NCBI GenBank assembly: GCA_947383005.1
Contig: CANDBT010000016.1
Span: forward strand, 30,869 to 94,868
DNA: 64,000 nucleotides
Source: an uncultured bacterium
GTDB taxonomy: Bacteria; Bacillota; Clostridia; Lachnospirales; Lachnospiraceae
Direction: 5' to 3'
The first letter of the stretch is position 1. Each line of letters opens with the position of its first letter. This document shows positions 16,668 to 25,389 of the stretch, one piece after another. The notes under the pieces are model-generated. The model did no database searches. It saw only the letters and a list, made by a program, of their open reading frames with translations, and was not told where the DNA came from. The position numbers were made by a program, and so were the translations under genes.

Positions 16668-18296
16668 TTATAACGCTTTTTTGTTGATTGCATCGAGAAT
16701 TTCAACCCATTTATAGTATTCAATACCGCGGCTGTCTTTTTCCAGCCAAAAATCCGGCCGCGGTGTCACAAAAATAGTTCTGACTCTATAATTTTTTGCT
16801 TCATGGGAATCCAAACCGAGAAAGCGCAGAACATCTTCCCTGTTTTCATAAAGTATTTCCGCTCGGTGCAAGGGGGAGATAACGTTTTTGTCCCTTTCCT
16901 GTTCTTTCGCTTTTGCGTATATTTCTTTTACTTTTTCTAGTGGTTTATAGTATTTGATTTCGATATTGAAAATTTCTTTTTTCTCTTTATCTGCTGCCAG
17001 AACATCAATATCTCCCAGAGAATTTTTCTCGTCTTTTAAGATGTTTTTCTGTTGTTTGTTGCCTGTTGTTTTAATAATACTCTTAATTTCTGCTATAGGT
17101 TCGCCGTCACATTGGGGAACGGTATAATGGTTTATACAGAATGCGTCCAGCAAGACATATGCCAAAAAACTTGACATTTTTTCTACATGCTTGTCTAATT
17201 GTTTTTCTAATTCTTTTCTTGGAAGTTCTTCCAGATGTCCGGCAAAATATTCAAAAAAGTGCTTTTTTAAGACCATTTTTTCAAAACAATTAAAAGTATA
17301 CATAAATCCCATAGGACAGATAAAAATGGAGTCGTTGATTTTCAGTATGCTTTTTAATTCTGATAACCGGATTTTGTTTAACTTTTTAGTATTATTTATT
17401 GTTTGGAAATTCAGGGAAAAATAATCAATGATTTTTTCGGCCTCGGTGCCGATACCATATTCCTGTTCGATTTTGGCTACGGCATCACTTCTTTTCATAA
17501 AGAAGTAGACGGGGTTATGCTGATGTTCAAACAAAAAGTTTGAAAACCACCTTAATTCTTCAAAGGAAAATCCTAAATATTTTTTGATGATGTTTCCTTG
17601 TTGATACCGGATATCCTCTATAGAAAGTTTTTCTCTTTCTATTCGATTTCTGATCGCTTCAGTTTTGATTTCGCTGTCTTCCGGGATCTCATATAATCCC
17701 ATAAAGAGATAACTGTCCATAAAGAGGGAATAATCAGGATTGGTAAAAAAACCTTCTCTAAAAATCAGCATCAGATCAGTTTCCAGCAGTGCATGGCAGT
17801 TCTCTTTCTGTATCAGATAGTGTTCGATATTATCGATGAAAACACAATAATAGTAAGCCAGACGAAAGGCAATCATCATGGGTTTGCATTCATCCAGAAT
17901 ACTGTTTTTTCCGGTTGTGTCAATGCTGTTTTCTATCAGCAGCAAACATAAAAGTTCTTCCATGCGCATACTGTATTCAAAATCATTTTTTTCCTGAGTT
18001 GTGTCGCTGACCATTACTTTAAAAAAGGCATTTAGGCAAAAGAGCCCTGTATTGATTTCTTCTTTTTTGTACATGGCCAGGAATTTGATGATTTGTTTTT
18101 TTAATTCTGTTTTTATGGTTTGAATTTTTTCTTCCAGGGAACAAGGTTTATTGTCTGCTGATTCTACGATTCTGTTGATTATATTTTGGCAGTATGTGTG
18201 AACAGAATGTTTTTTGCTTATCCGTATGTCCTTATCCGCATTGATATAGATAATTTGAAAAAGACTGATTATTTTATCAATATATTCCGTATCCAA
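16668..18296 (-). CDS. Large uncharacterised protein with C-terminal PD-(D/E)XK nuclease-like motif
   Basis: A 542-residue, mostly helical protein with no membrane segment. The start is a TTG at 18296, with AAGGAG (CTCCTT at 18305-18310 on the plus strand) 8 nt before it. About residues 428-447 read SLGDIDVLAADKEKKEIFNI then EIKYY, which has the Asp...Glu-x-Lys spacing of a PD-(D/E)XK active site. The segment after it (VRTIFVTPRPDFWL) looks like the next core strand. Such domains cut or bind nucleic acid, but the family is not recognised and the long N-terminal part is unlike anything I can name. It follows citC by 77 nt on the same strand but seems functionally unrelated. A defence or DNA-repair role is speculation. 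Confidence 0.55.
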   Translation of the reverse strand: MDTEYIDKIISLFQIIYINADKDIRISKKHSVHTYCQNIINRIVESADNKPCSLEEKIQTIKTELKKQIIKFLAMYKKEEINTGLFCLNAFFKVMVSDTTQEKNDFEYSMRMEELLCLLLIENSIDTTGKNSILDECKPMMIAFRLAYYYCVFIDNIEHYLIQKENCHALLETDLMLIFREGFFTNPDYSLFMDSYLFMGLYEIPEDSEIKTEAIRNRIEREKLSIEDIRYQQGNIIKKYLGFSFEELRWFSNFLFEHQHNPVYFFMKRSDAVAKIEQEYGIGTEAEKIIDYFSLNFQTINNTKKLNKIRLSELKSILKINDSIFICPMGFMYTFNCFEKMVLKKHFFEYFAGHLEELPRKELEKQLDKHVEKMSSFLAYVLLDAFCINHYTVPQCDGEPIAEIKSIIKTTGNKQQKNILKDEKNSLGDIDVLAADKEKKEIFNIEIKYYKPLEKVKEIYAKAKEQERDKNVISPLHRAEILYENREDVLRFLGLDSHEAKNYRVRTIFVTPRPDFWLEKDSRGIEYYKWVEILDAINKKAL

Positions 18297-18373
18297 TTGG
18301 TTTTCTCCTTATATAAGGCGGGATCGCTGAGATAAATCCGTATTGCGGGCTTTTGTGTTTGATCGGTTTTATT

Positions 18374-19417
18374 TTAATAATGCACGACATCGCCTGCCTG
18401 GCAAATCTTGGCAATAACAACGGCAGCTTCTTCGCTTTTGAAATAGTCAAGCGTAGTGGATGGCACAAGCTTTTCCAATGCAGGGAAATCTCTTTTTTGG
18501 AGAAGCTGGCGTACGGTGGAAGCGCTGATTGGCTTGTCCATTGCTTGTTTGCGGGGGACAATGATGCAGTCAATCCCGGATAGAGGAAGACGGGAAGACA
18601 ACATTTGATTGTAGATGCCCGTTACCTGGCTGGCAGGTTCTTCGCCTACATATCGGCGTGTGACAGCCAATGCTTCTGCAATCTTGGTAAATATGATCAG
18701 ATCCAATTTGGCATGTCCTTTGATTACTGACTCATCATCCTTTAAAAAATAACTGGGAAAGGTAGCATTACTGATGATATACGGCCCGCTGTCATGGCAG
18801 ATTACATTGGGCAGGTGGGCGGTGCCGGCAAGAACGAGTTTTTTCCGGACGGAAAAAGGTACCAGGCTGGCATCTTCACTGACAATAAACAAATGAAGGG
18901 TATCACATTCGGAGGCAGCTTTTTCTGCCAGATATTGATGTCCCAAGGTGAAGGGATTGGCATTCATAACCAATGCGGCAGATAATCCGTTGGTTTTTGT
19001 TTTGGCAAGGCTGGCGAGGTATTCCTGGAAACCGTTTTTGCGGTTTTCCATAAAAACAAGAGTGCCGTCAACCCGCGCTATTTCGTAAAACCCCAAGTCC
19101 TGGAAGAATTTTGCCGAATTTATTTTTGTGTAGAGGAAAAGATGGATATTCCCTCTCTGATATTGGACATCTATCAAATGGGTAATAACCTGGTTTAAAA
19201 GCCCTTCTCCCTGATGTGCGCTGCTGACGGCGAAGCAGCGCAGAGTATTGGCAAAACAGCTTCCGGTAGCGATGATTTGATAATTTTCATCGTACATGGC
19301 ACAGATATAATCCAGATGGGCGTCTCTTTGGATGCCTTCTTGTTTTAAGAGGGCGTCAACTTGGGAGAGGCTGCGTTTGTCTGAAGGGCGGATCGGTGAA
19401 ATCGTATATTCCGGCAT
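18374..19417 (-). CDS. citC: [Citrate (pro-3S)-lyase] ligase
   Basis: A 347-residue protein with the two CitC domains. The N-terminal GNAT-like part has VSSAHQGEGLLNQVITHLID and FFQDLGFYEIARVDG. The C-terminal nucleotidyltransferase part has NANPFTLGHQYLAEKAA with the HxGH-type motif, and ISASTVRQLL near the end. CitC acetylates the prosthetic group of the citrate lyase acyl-carrier protein, using ATP and acetate, to activate the enzyme. It lies 40 nt downstream of citXG in the same direction. The lyase subunit genes citD, citE and citF are not in the window, so they must be elsewhere, or these are leftovers. Confidence 0.9.
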   Translation of the reverse strand: MPEYTISPIRPSDKRSLSQVDALLKQEGIQRDAHLDYICAMYDENYQIIATGSCFANTLRCFAVSSAHQGEGLLNQVITHLIDVQYQRGNIHLFLYTKINSAKFFQDLGFYEIARVDGTLVFMENRKNGFQEYLASLAKTKTNGLSAALVMNANPFTLGHQYLAEKAASECDTLHLFIVSEDASLVPFSVRKKLVLAGTAHLPNVICHDSGPYIISNATFPSYFLKDDESVIKGHAKLDLIIFTKIAEALAVTRRYVGEEPASQVTGIYNQMLSSRLPLSGIDCIIVPRKQAMDKPISASTVRQLLQKRDFPALEKLVPSTTLDYFKSEEAAVVIAKICQAGDVVHY

Positions 19418-19457
19418 ATTACCTTTCCTTTCTTTTCAGTCTTCGTTTTCAATCTTT

Positions 19458-20813
19458 TTAGTCTTCATTTTCTAAAAAATACAACAGGTAGCAGGCGGCC
19501 AGCAAGTCGGCGCTTCCGCCGGGAGAAAGATTTTTTTTGATAAATTCAGTATCCAGGTGCCGTAAAACCTGCCTGTCCGGGAAGGGGTGCCGGGCCAGCA
19601 GCATTTTTATTTTGGCGGCTGTTTCCTGCTGGGTGGCAAGGCTGCTCCGGGCGATGAGATTGGTGTCGGTTGCGGCGGCCATTAGCGCGAGGAGGGCGCC
19701 GCAGCCGGCGTCATTGATGTCAAGCCCCCGGGCAATTCCGGCTTTTAACGCGGGGAGCCCTGCGTCGCGGACTGCGGGAAGCCCTTCTTCCATTTGCCCG
19801 CGGATTCCAGAAATATGATAGCGGAGATATAATTTCTGGCCTGTGGTAACGGCGTTTTTTTCCGTAAGGCTGGCAAAATCGGCGGCAACCAGCCCTTTGG
19901 CCATGGCGGAGCATTCTTTTAAGATAATATCGGGATATTTCCATTGTTCCCTGCTCAGCCGGCCGATGGCGGCGCAGAGGACTCCCATGGAAAAGACAGC
20001 GCCTTTATGGGTATTGATTCCTTTCGTTGCCGAAAACATATCGGCTTCCGCTTTTCTGCCGGCGGAGCGGATTTGCAGGAAAGTCTGCCTGGCCGGTTGG
20101 CTGGCGGTCTGCCTTCCGATTTGCGTACATCGTTCAAAATAAGGCCATAGGGCGCTGGCGCTGTCCATAAAAGTAAAGATATCCATATCCTTATGGCTGC
20201 CGTTGTTTTCCCGGTCTACCAGTCCCGGTTTTGGCGTGGTACAGACTTCATACAGAAGGGCGCGGCATGCCAGACTGGCAATATGGGAGGCGTCTTCCTT
20301 TTCTATGGCTTGGTTTAATATTTCCGTGGTTTTTTCCTGGAGCTGTTCTACTGTGTGAGTCCTGCTGCGGGCACATTCCTTTGCCGGTTTACCGCATATC
20401 AGGCACGTGCGGGGCATAAGGCCGATTTCGGAACGGTCTGTTTTCTCTCCGGATGGTTTCAGGACGTCCATGTCGAACAGCCTGCCAAGCTCGGAACCAT
20501 CCTCAACGGAACAGGCAATTTCTTTGATAAGAAGCAGATCTCCGTCAATAAGATAGTAGGCTTCATTCCCCGTAGGCTCGTTGATTTCGGTAAAGCAGGC
20601 TGGCCGGATTTTTAAAGAATCCAACTGTTCTTTTAAATAGCGTTTTCCCAGGTTAAAACCATCCCGGATTAGCGGGCTGTTTTTTATCGGTCCGGCAATA
20701 TTCATCGTGAAGCATATCATGGGGATCTGATAGCGGGCAAGCAGTTCTTGCTGACGGAAAGCCCTCCGTTCCCGCGCATCGAGCATTTCCGGTAATGTTA
20801 CATGGTGTTCCAT
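19458..20813 (-). CDS. citXG: CitX-CitG fusion: apo-citrate lyase prosthetic-group transferase and triphosphoribosyl-dephospho-CoA synthase
   Basis: A 451-residue fusion. Residues 1-~165 are CitX-like (ARERRAFRQQELLARYQIP, then MNIAGPIKNSPLIRDGF), which attaches the prosthetic group to the carrier protein. From ~175 onward is CitG (CTTPKPGLVDRENNGSHKDM, then GINTHKGAVFSMG and DINDAGCGALLALM), which makes triphosphoribosyl-dephospho-CoA from ATP and dephospho-CoA. GAAAGGAAAT precedes the ATG on the minus strand. It is followed by citC. Both maturation genes are GC-richer than the surrounding AT-rich genes. Without citDEF nearby, regulation and current use are unclear. Confidence 0.88.
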   Translation of the reverse strand: MEHHVTLPEMLDARERRAFRQQELLARYQIPMICFTMNIAGPIKNSPLIRDGFNLGKRYLKEQLDSLKIRPACFTEINEPTGNEAYYLIDGDLLLIKEIACSVEDGSELGRLFDMDVLKPSGEKTDRSEIGLMPRTCLICGKPAKECARSRTHTVEQLQEKTTEILNQAIEKEDASHIASLACRALLYEVCTTPKPGLVDRENNGSHKDMDIFTFMDSASALWPYFERCTQIGRQTASQPARQTFLQIRSAGRKAEADMFSATKGINTHKGAVFSMGVLCAAIGRLSREQWKYPDIILKECSAMAKGLVAADFASLTEKNAVTTGQKLYLRYHISGIRGQMEEGLPAVRDAGLPALKAGIARGLDINDAGCGALLALMAAATDTNLIARSSLATQQETAAKIKMLLARHPFPDRQVLRHLDTEFIKKNLSPGGSADLLAACYLLYFLENED

Positions 20814-20944
20814 TTGATTTCCTTTCTGGGTGTCCAGGATTTCCGGTATTTTAAAGTGGGTAGTAACCTGTTATTATCATACAATAAATTTAAAAAGGTG
20901 AAAAGCTTTTTTGGTTGAAAACATTATTTGGATTGATTATAATA

Positions 20945-21095
20945 GTAACAGTTCAGACGGGTATCTTCTTGCCCGTCTACGCCGGGCAAGAAGCATCGGA
21001 TGTCCATCCGATGTGGAATTTGGCATGAATTTTGGCTTACAAGCAAGCTTGACACCGAAAATTCGTGCCAAATTCCCCGCCGTCTGAACTGTTAC
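20945..21095. mobile_element. Complete 151-bp MITE-like element, second subtype
   Basis: Ends GTAACAGTTCAGACGG and CCGTCTGAACTGTTAC form a 16-bp perfect inverted repeat. Flanking octamers TTATAATA (20937-20944) and CTATAATA (21096-21103) match at 7 of 8 positions, a target duplication that has drifted by one base. Inside are strong hairpins: CTTCTTGCCCG with CGGGCAAGAAG, CATCGGATG with CATCCGATG, and TTTGGCA with TGCCAAA. It shares the GTAACAGTTCAGA end with the cas1 element but has a different core. Together with flanking sequence it fills the 20814-21191 gap; nothing else is seen there. Confidence 0.82.
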
Positions 21096-21191
21096 CTATA
21101 ATAAAGATTATCCGGAAATAAGATGTTGGGGCTAAAAGATATTTTGATCCGGGTATCATAACAAAAAACATAGGACAAAGGGAGTTTGAGT

Positions 21192-24100
21192 ATGAAAGTA
21201 TGCAGGCATTGCCAAAACCAGTTGCCGGATGAGGCTGTTTTTTGCCGGTATTGCGGCCAAAAGTGCGAGGATTTGCCGGTTCAGGCGCAGGGGGCAAAAA
21301 GAGAGGATGCGTCGGTCCAGATCCAGGGGCCGGAAAGCGGGGATTCGCTGGTTCAGGCCCAGGAGCCGGAAAATAGGGATCCGCTGATTCAGGCGCAGGA
21401 ACTGAAAAATAAGAAAGGAAGGAAAAAACTTCTGATAGGCGGCGGTATTGCTGTCGGTATTGTCCTGATTCTTTCCCTTAGCATGGGATTAATTTTTATC
21501 CTGAAGAAATACGCGGGGGGAAAGAAGGAGTTTGATTTGGCAGAAGCGGAGCTTGTGGAGAATTATATCCATCCTTCCGGCAGCGGTTCGGTCAATCTTA
21601 CGGCTATGGATATCCAGCCATCCCCGCGGGATACTTCTGCCCGCTGGGACAGCCAGCTTTTTTACTGGCTGGAAGACGTGGGTGAAGGAGATGACAATCA
21701 TATTGCGGACTGCCTTTTGACGCGCATGGGATTAACCCGTGAGGATAACGGGAAAATGCTGGAATATGAAGTATACCGGGAGCCTTCTTCAGAAGAGATC
21801 GTTAAGATTGTTTCGATAGAAACTTTGGATGATGGGACTTTGGAGCTTACCGATTACTACTACCAGGACGGGCAGCCGAATTTTGTGTTCCGGCGCAATG
21901 ACAGTGTTTATACGCCGTCTTACGCTTCCATTGACAAGGTAGGGGAACGGTATTATTTCTCCGGCAGGCAGATGACCAAATGGCGTTGGATTTATGAGCC
22001 GTCAGTAGTCAAACAATGGATTTTGGAACTGGAGGATACCTGGTATACCCAGTGGGCTTATGGGGCGATTACCGACAGCGAGAGGGCTTTGTACGACGAA
22101 AAGGAACGGCAGATCCTCAATGAAGCCTGCAACACCTATCGGGCAATCCAGGAGAACCCCCAGGTGATGCTGATTGAAGGGCGGGTGACGGATGAAGGGG
22201 GAAATCCCTTGGAAGGGGTAGAAATAGGAATCGGAAAAATCGGGGATGGCGTCCTGGAGAATCCGGCGGTTAAACTGCTTACAGACAAAGATGGCTCCTA
22301 TGCCTGGGCGGCAGAGGAGCCGGGTGCGCGGTATTTTCTCGTTTTCCAAAAAGAGGGATGGATACAGACAGTGATGGAACCGTCCTTGGCTGAGGAAGCT
22401 TTTGTCCAGGCACCCCAGGAAGATGTGGTTTTAATGGCTGAGCGAAAAGAAAAAACTTATCCGGTAATCATTAAGGCTTGCCAGTTCGAACCGCAAATTG
22501 AGGGGGGAACAAGTGAGGGCTGGCTCCCTGCGCGGGGTGACGGCGGCCCAATGCCTTTGGCAGATGCGGATATTGCCGTTTATGGCGGCATCAACTATCA
22601 GTTTGGGGAGCCTGTAGCGGAAGGAAAAACCGACGGCGACGGCCGCCTCAAACTAGATTTGCGTCCCGGCGTATATACAGCGGAAATCAGGAAGGAAGGC
22701 TTTAGCAGTACCCAACAGATATTTTTTGCCGACGGTACGGACAGCGAACAGGCCATTTATGCTTTCGATCAAAACGCCGCTATCCAAAGGGATCCATTAT
22801 ATGGCCGTCCCCAATTGCCTTCGTGGTTTATCCTGCTGACATGGGAGTGTGGGGAAGACGAAGCCTTTGACCTGGACAGTTCTCTTTTTACCCCGGATAA
22901 AGCAGCTTTGGGCGACCGCAATTGTATCAATACCTTAAACCGCAGCGACGGGGCCGGAGCCAGTTACCTTTATGACGGCCAGGGGAGCAAAGTTTGCGAA
23001 TACATCATACTTTCCACGCCTCAAAAGGGCAGCTATAAATATTATGTGACCAATTACAGCGACATCCAGCAAGACAACCTTTTTTCTTCCCGTATGGCTT
23101 CTTCGCGTGCGAAAGTATCTTTGTACAAAGACGGCGTGTTGGTGAAAACTTTCGCTGTGCCGGACAAAAAAGGGACGGTATGGGAGGTATTTGAGCTGAG
23201 GGATCAGCAGGCTATCCCGATTCAGGAAGTGTATGGGAATGTTGAAGGGAAAAACTGGTGGACAGAAGATAAACAGATGGCTTATATCACTGAAGACCAG
23301 AGCAGGGCCAGTTGGATCCAGTCAGATGGGGAATGGCTGTATTTCGTGAATACTGCTGATGAGAATAAATTGTATTATTGCCGGAAGGATGGGAGTGAGC
23401 TGACAAAATTCTGCGATGACCGGGCTTTGAATACACGGATTGTGTTGGCGGATGACCAGATTTATTATACGGCATATGGCAGCCAGGATTTTGTAGCCAG
23501 GGTGAATACCGACGGTTCAAACCGCGAGATACTGGCCACCGTCCCCCAGATTTCGGAAGAAGCCTATGGTGATGGAGGGAGTATGGGCCTTCGGGTTGAG
23601 GGATATAAAGACGGGACGCTTTACTATTACTGGGCGCCGGAAGTTAAAGGCAGTATTGCTGCGCTGCCTGTTTCTGGGCAAGGCCAGGATTTTTCCGGAA
23701 GAAATCCCCAGCGCATCGTCTCAGCCGGCGGGTATCTGTATTATGTAGATTATGATTATTCCACGGATGGTTATTCTTTCTGGCGGCAGAAACCGGATGG
23801 CAGCGAAGCCGGGTGCCTGCAGGAGGATGCTGGATGGTGGACGGAAAGCAACAAATTCCGTATTTACAAAGGATGGATTTATTATATCGCTTATCGGCAA
23901 AGCGGTTTTGAACTCCACCGGATGAAACTGGATGGCACAGAGGATACTGTCCTGGCTACCGGCATCGGAGACGGAGGGCAAAATTTCATTGTGCAGGACG
24001 GCTATTGTTATTATACAGGGAATGACCAGCAGGTGTACCGAATGGGCATAACCGGAGGAGAGCCAGCCGTGGTCGGCCCGTCCTCTGGTTATCTGGAGAT

Positions 24101-24725
24101 CCTTGACGGGGAGGTTTATACCAAGGATTATTCCGACTGGCCGCTGATTACAGCCAGCGGCCTGGACGGAAGCAACCGCCGGGAAATTTTTAACTCTGCC
24201 TCCCTGCGCCGGGATGCGGCAATGCAGGCATACGCGTCGTTCTTGGAAACCTATGTGCCGACGGGACTCAATGACAACCGGGAACGCCTTCAGTATATGC
24301 AGTTTGCCTGCCAGGATATCGATGGGGATGGGGTTAATGAATTGTTTGTTCAATACATCAGTCCAGTGGGATCTCATTGCGAGACAGATTATTTCCGGTA
24401 TGAAAATTCAGTAAAAAAGATTTGGGATGGCATTGAAGCAGATACAGTAGCAGTTAATTTGCAGAGCAAAGAGTTGGGTATTTGTGATTATGGGAATAGA
24501 TATTGTGGTATTAGCCGTTATAATTTTGAGGGAAAAGATTTAGAATATATTGATTTTTATTTTGATGGTGGCGAATCTGAACGTTATAACGAAGAAGCAG
24601 CCTTTGAGCAGGCATACAATACTTACATTAAACCATATCCCCAACTGCATTTTGTCGATAATACCGCTGCCAACCGCCAGCAATACATTATCAGTGGCTC
24701 CGGGACAGGCTGGGATTATGAATAA
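21192..24725 (+). CDS. Large membrane-anchored zinc-ribbon protein with carboxypeptidase-regulatory-like and propeller (DUF5050-like) repeats
   Basis: About 1177 residues. The ATG at 21192 is preferred over the TTG at 21186 because GGGAG at 21180-21184 is 7 nt before it. Order: zinc ribbon (CRHC...CRYC, residues ~3-22); a low-complexity QAQEPEN-type linker with three imperfect repeats; one membrane helix (about 77-99); two Ig-like regulatory repeats (GRVTDEGGNPLEGVEIGIG and TDGDGRLKLDLRPGVYTAEI); then repeated strands of the type YYCRKDGSEL and VNTDGSNREIL, as in DUF5050 propellers. Near the end CQDIDGDGVNELFVQY is a Ca-loop-like motif. Architecture suggests a cytoplasmic zinc ribbon with an extracellular sensing or binding part. 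Function unknown; no operon partner is evident. Confidence 0.75.
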   Translation: MKVCRHCQNQLPDEAVFCRYCGQKCEDLPVQAQGAKREDASVQIQGPESGDSLVQAQEPENRDPLIQAQELKNKKGRKKLLIGGGIAVGIVLILSLSMGLIFILKKYAGGKKEFDLAEAELVENYIHPSGSGSVNLTAMDIQPSPRDTSARWDSQLFYWLEDVGEGDDNHIADCLLTRMGLTREDNGKMLEYEVYREPSSEEIVKIVSIETLDDGTLELTDYYYQDGQPNFVFRRNDSVYTPSYASIDKVGERYYFSGRQMTKWRWIYEPSVVKQWILELEDTWYTQWAYGAITDSERALYDEKERQILNEACNTYRAIQENPQVMLIEGRVTDEGGNPLEGVEIGIGKIGDGVLENPAVKLLTDKDGSYAWAAEEPGARYFLVFQKEGWIQTVMEPSLAEEAFVQAPQEDVVLMAERKEKTYPVIIKACQFEPQIEGGTSEGWLPARGDGGPMPLADADIAVYGGINYQFGEPVAEGKTDGDGRLKLDLRPGVYTAEIRKEGFSSTQQIFFADGTDSEQAIYAFDQNAAIQRDPLYGRPQLPSWFILLTWECGEDEAFDLDSSLFTPDKAALGDRNCINTLNRSDGAGASYLYDGQGSKVCEYIILSTPQKGSYKYYVTNYSDIQQDNLFSSRMASSRAKVSLYKDGVLVKTFAVPDKKGTVWEVFELRDQQAIPIQEVYGNVEGKNWWTEDKQMAYITEDQSRASWIQSDGEWLYFVNTADENKLYYCRKDGSELTKFCDDRALNTRIVLADDQIYYTAYGSQDFVARVNTDGSNREILATVPQISEEAYGDGGSMGLRVEGYKDGTLYYYWAPEVKGSIAALPVSGQGQDFSGRNPQRIVSAGGYLYYVDYDYSTDGYSFWRQKPDGSEAGCLQEDAGWWTESNKFRIYKGWIYYIAYRQSGFELHRMKLDGTEDTVLATGIGDGGQNFIVQDGYCYYTGNDQQVYRMGITGGEPAVVGPSSGYLEILDGEVYTKDYSDWPLITASGLDGSNRREIFNSASLRRDAAMQAYASFLETYVPTGLNDNRERLQYMQFACQDIDGDGVNELFVQYISPVGSHCETDYFRYENSVKKIWDGIEADTVAVNLQSKELGICDYGNRYCGISRYNFEGKDLEYIDFYFDGGESERYNEEAAFEQAYNTYIKPYPQLHFVDNTAANRQQYIISGSGTGWDYE

Positions 24726-24831
24726 ACCGTAACCGTCCAGACAACTGCAATAAGAATGCCTAATAAATCCATGTAGATGCAAACGAGATTACAGGAATAC
24801 ATCATATAAAAAACGGAGGGATTCAGCCACA

Positions 24832-25182
24832 ATGGGAATACCGTATTTTTACACGAAATACCAGGGAGCGCCAATCACGTCTTTCTGGGACAAACACTTA
24901 CATAAGCCAACCAGCAGCGCGCTTATCCATATGCCGCTTGGGACGGTTGTCAGTCTCGTCGGATGTGTTTTTTACAATGCATCTCATAGGGAATTCGGTT
25001 TTTTATATGTATTCGGTTCGGTTATTGTTTTTGCGGGGCTGTTTTGGGTTTTTACCGGCGGGCTGATTTTCAAATGGATGTGGGATTGTTTTCACTGGGG
25101 GGAAAAACTGGCTGCATATGAAAGAAAAAAACGCGGTGAAAAAGGCAGTTTGCCATCGAAAAGAGACATAGGAGAGGATTAA
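24832..25182 (+). CDS. Small membrane protein of unknown function
   Basis: A 116-residue protein with two membrane helices (PLGTVVSLVGCVFY, and FLYVFGSVIVFAGLFWVFTGG) and a charged C-terminal tail (ERKKRGEKGSLPSKRD). ACGGAGGG about 10 nt upstream supports the start. No domain is recognised. It lies 106 nt after the zinc-ribbon gene on the same strand and may be independent. Confidence 0.55.
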   Translation: MGIPYFYTKYQGAPITSFWDKHLHKPTSSALIHMPLGTVVSLVGCVFYNASHREFGFLYVFGSVIVFAGLFWVFTGGLIFKWMWDCFHWGEKLAAYERKKRGEKGSLPSKRDIGED

Positions 25183-25273
25183 AAAGCAGCCGGATCGGGC
25201 GGCCTTGAATGCTTTTGAGGGAGCAAACGATATAGAACAAAGTTTTCAGGGCACTTATAAACGCTTTAAATAA

Positions 25274-25313
25274 AACGTGTAAAGCCGTTGGCAATCAATA
25301 GGCTTTACACGTT
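25274..25313 (-). terminator. Intrinsic terminator of the ABC transporter operon
   Basis: AACGTGTAAAGCC and GGCTTTACACGTT pair perfectly over 13 bp with a 14-nt loop. On the minus strand the stem is followed by TTTTATTT. It lies 77 nt after the last permease gene. The plus-strand side has only a weak T-run, so minus-strand use is favoured, though it may act both ways. Confidence 0.75.
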
Positions 25314-25389
25314 AATTTGTGGGTAATTTATGAATTTTTTGTTATTATTAAAGGGTCAGATCCTCAATGCACCGTCTTTAGATTGCTCT

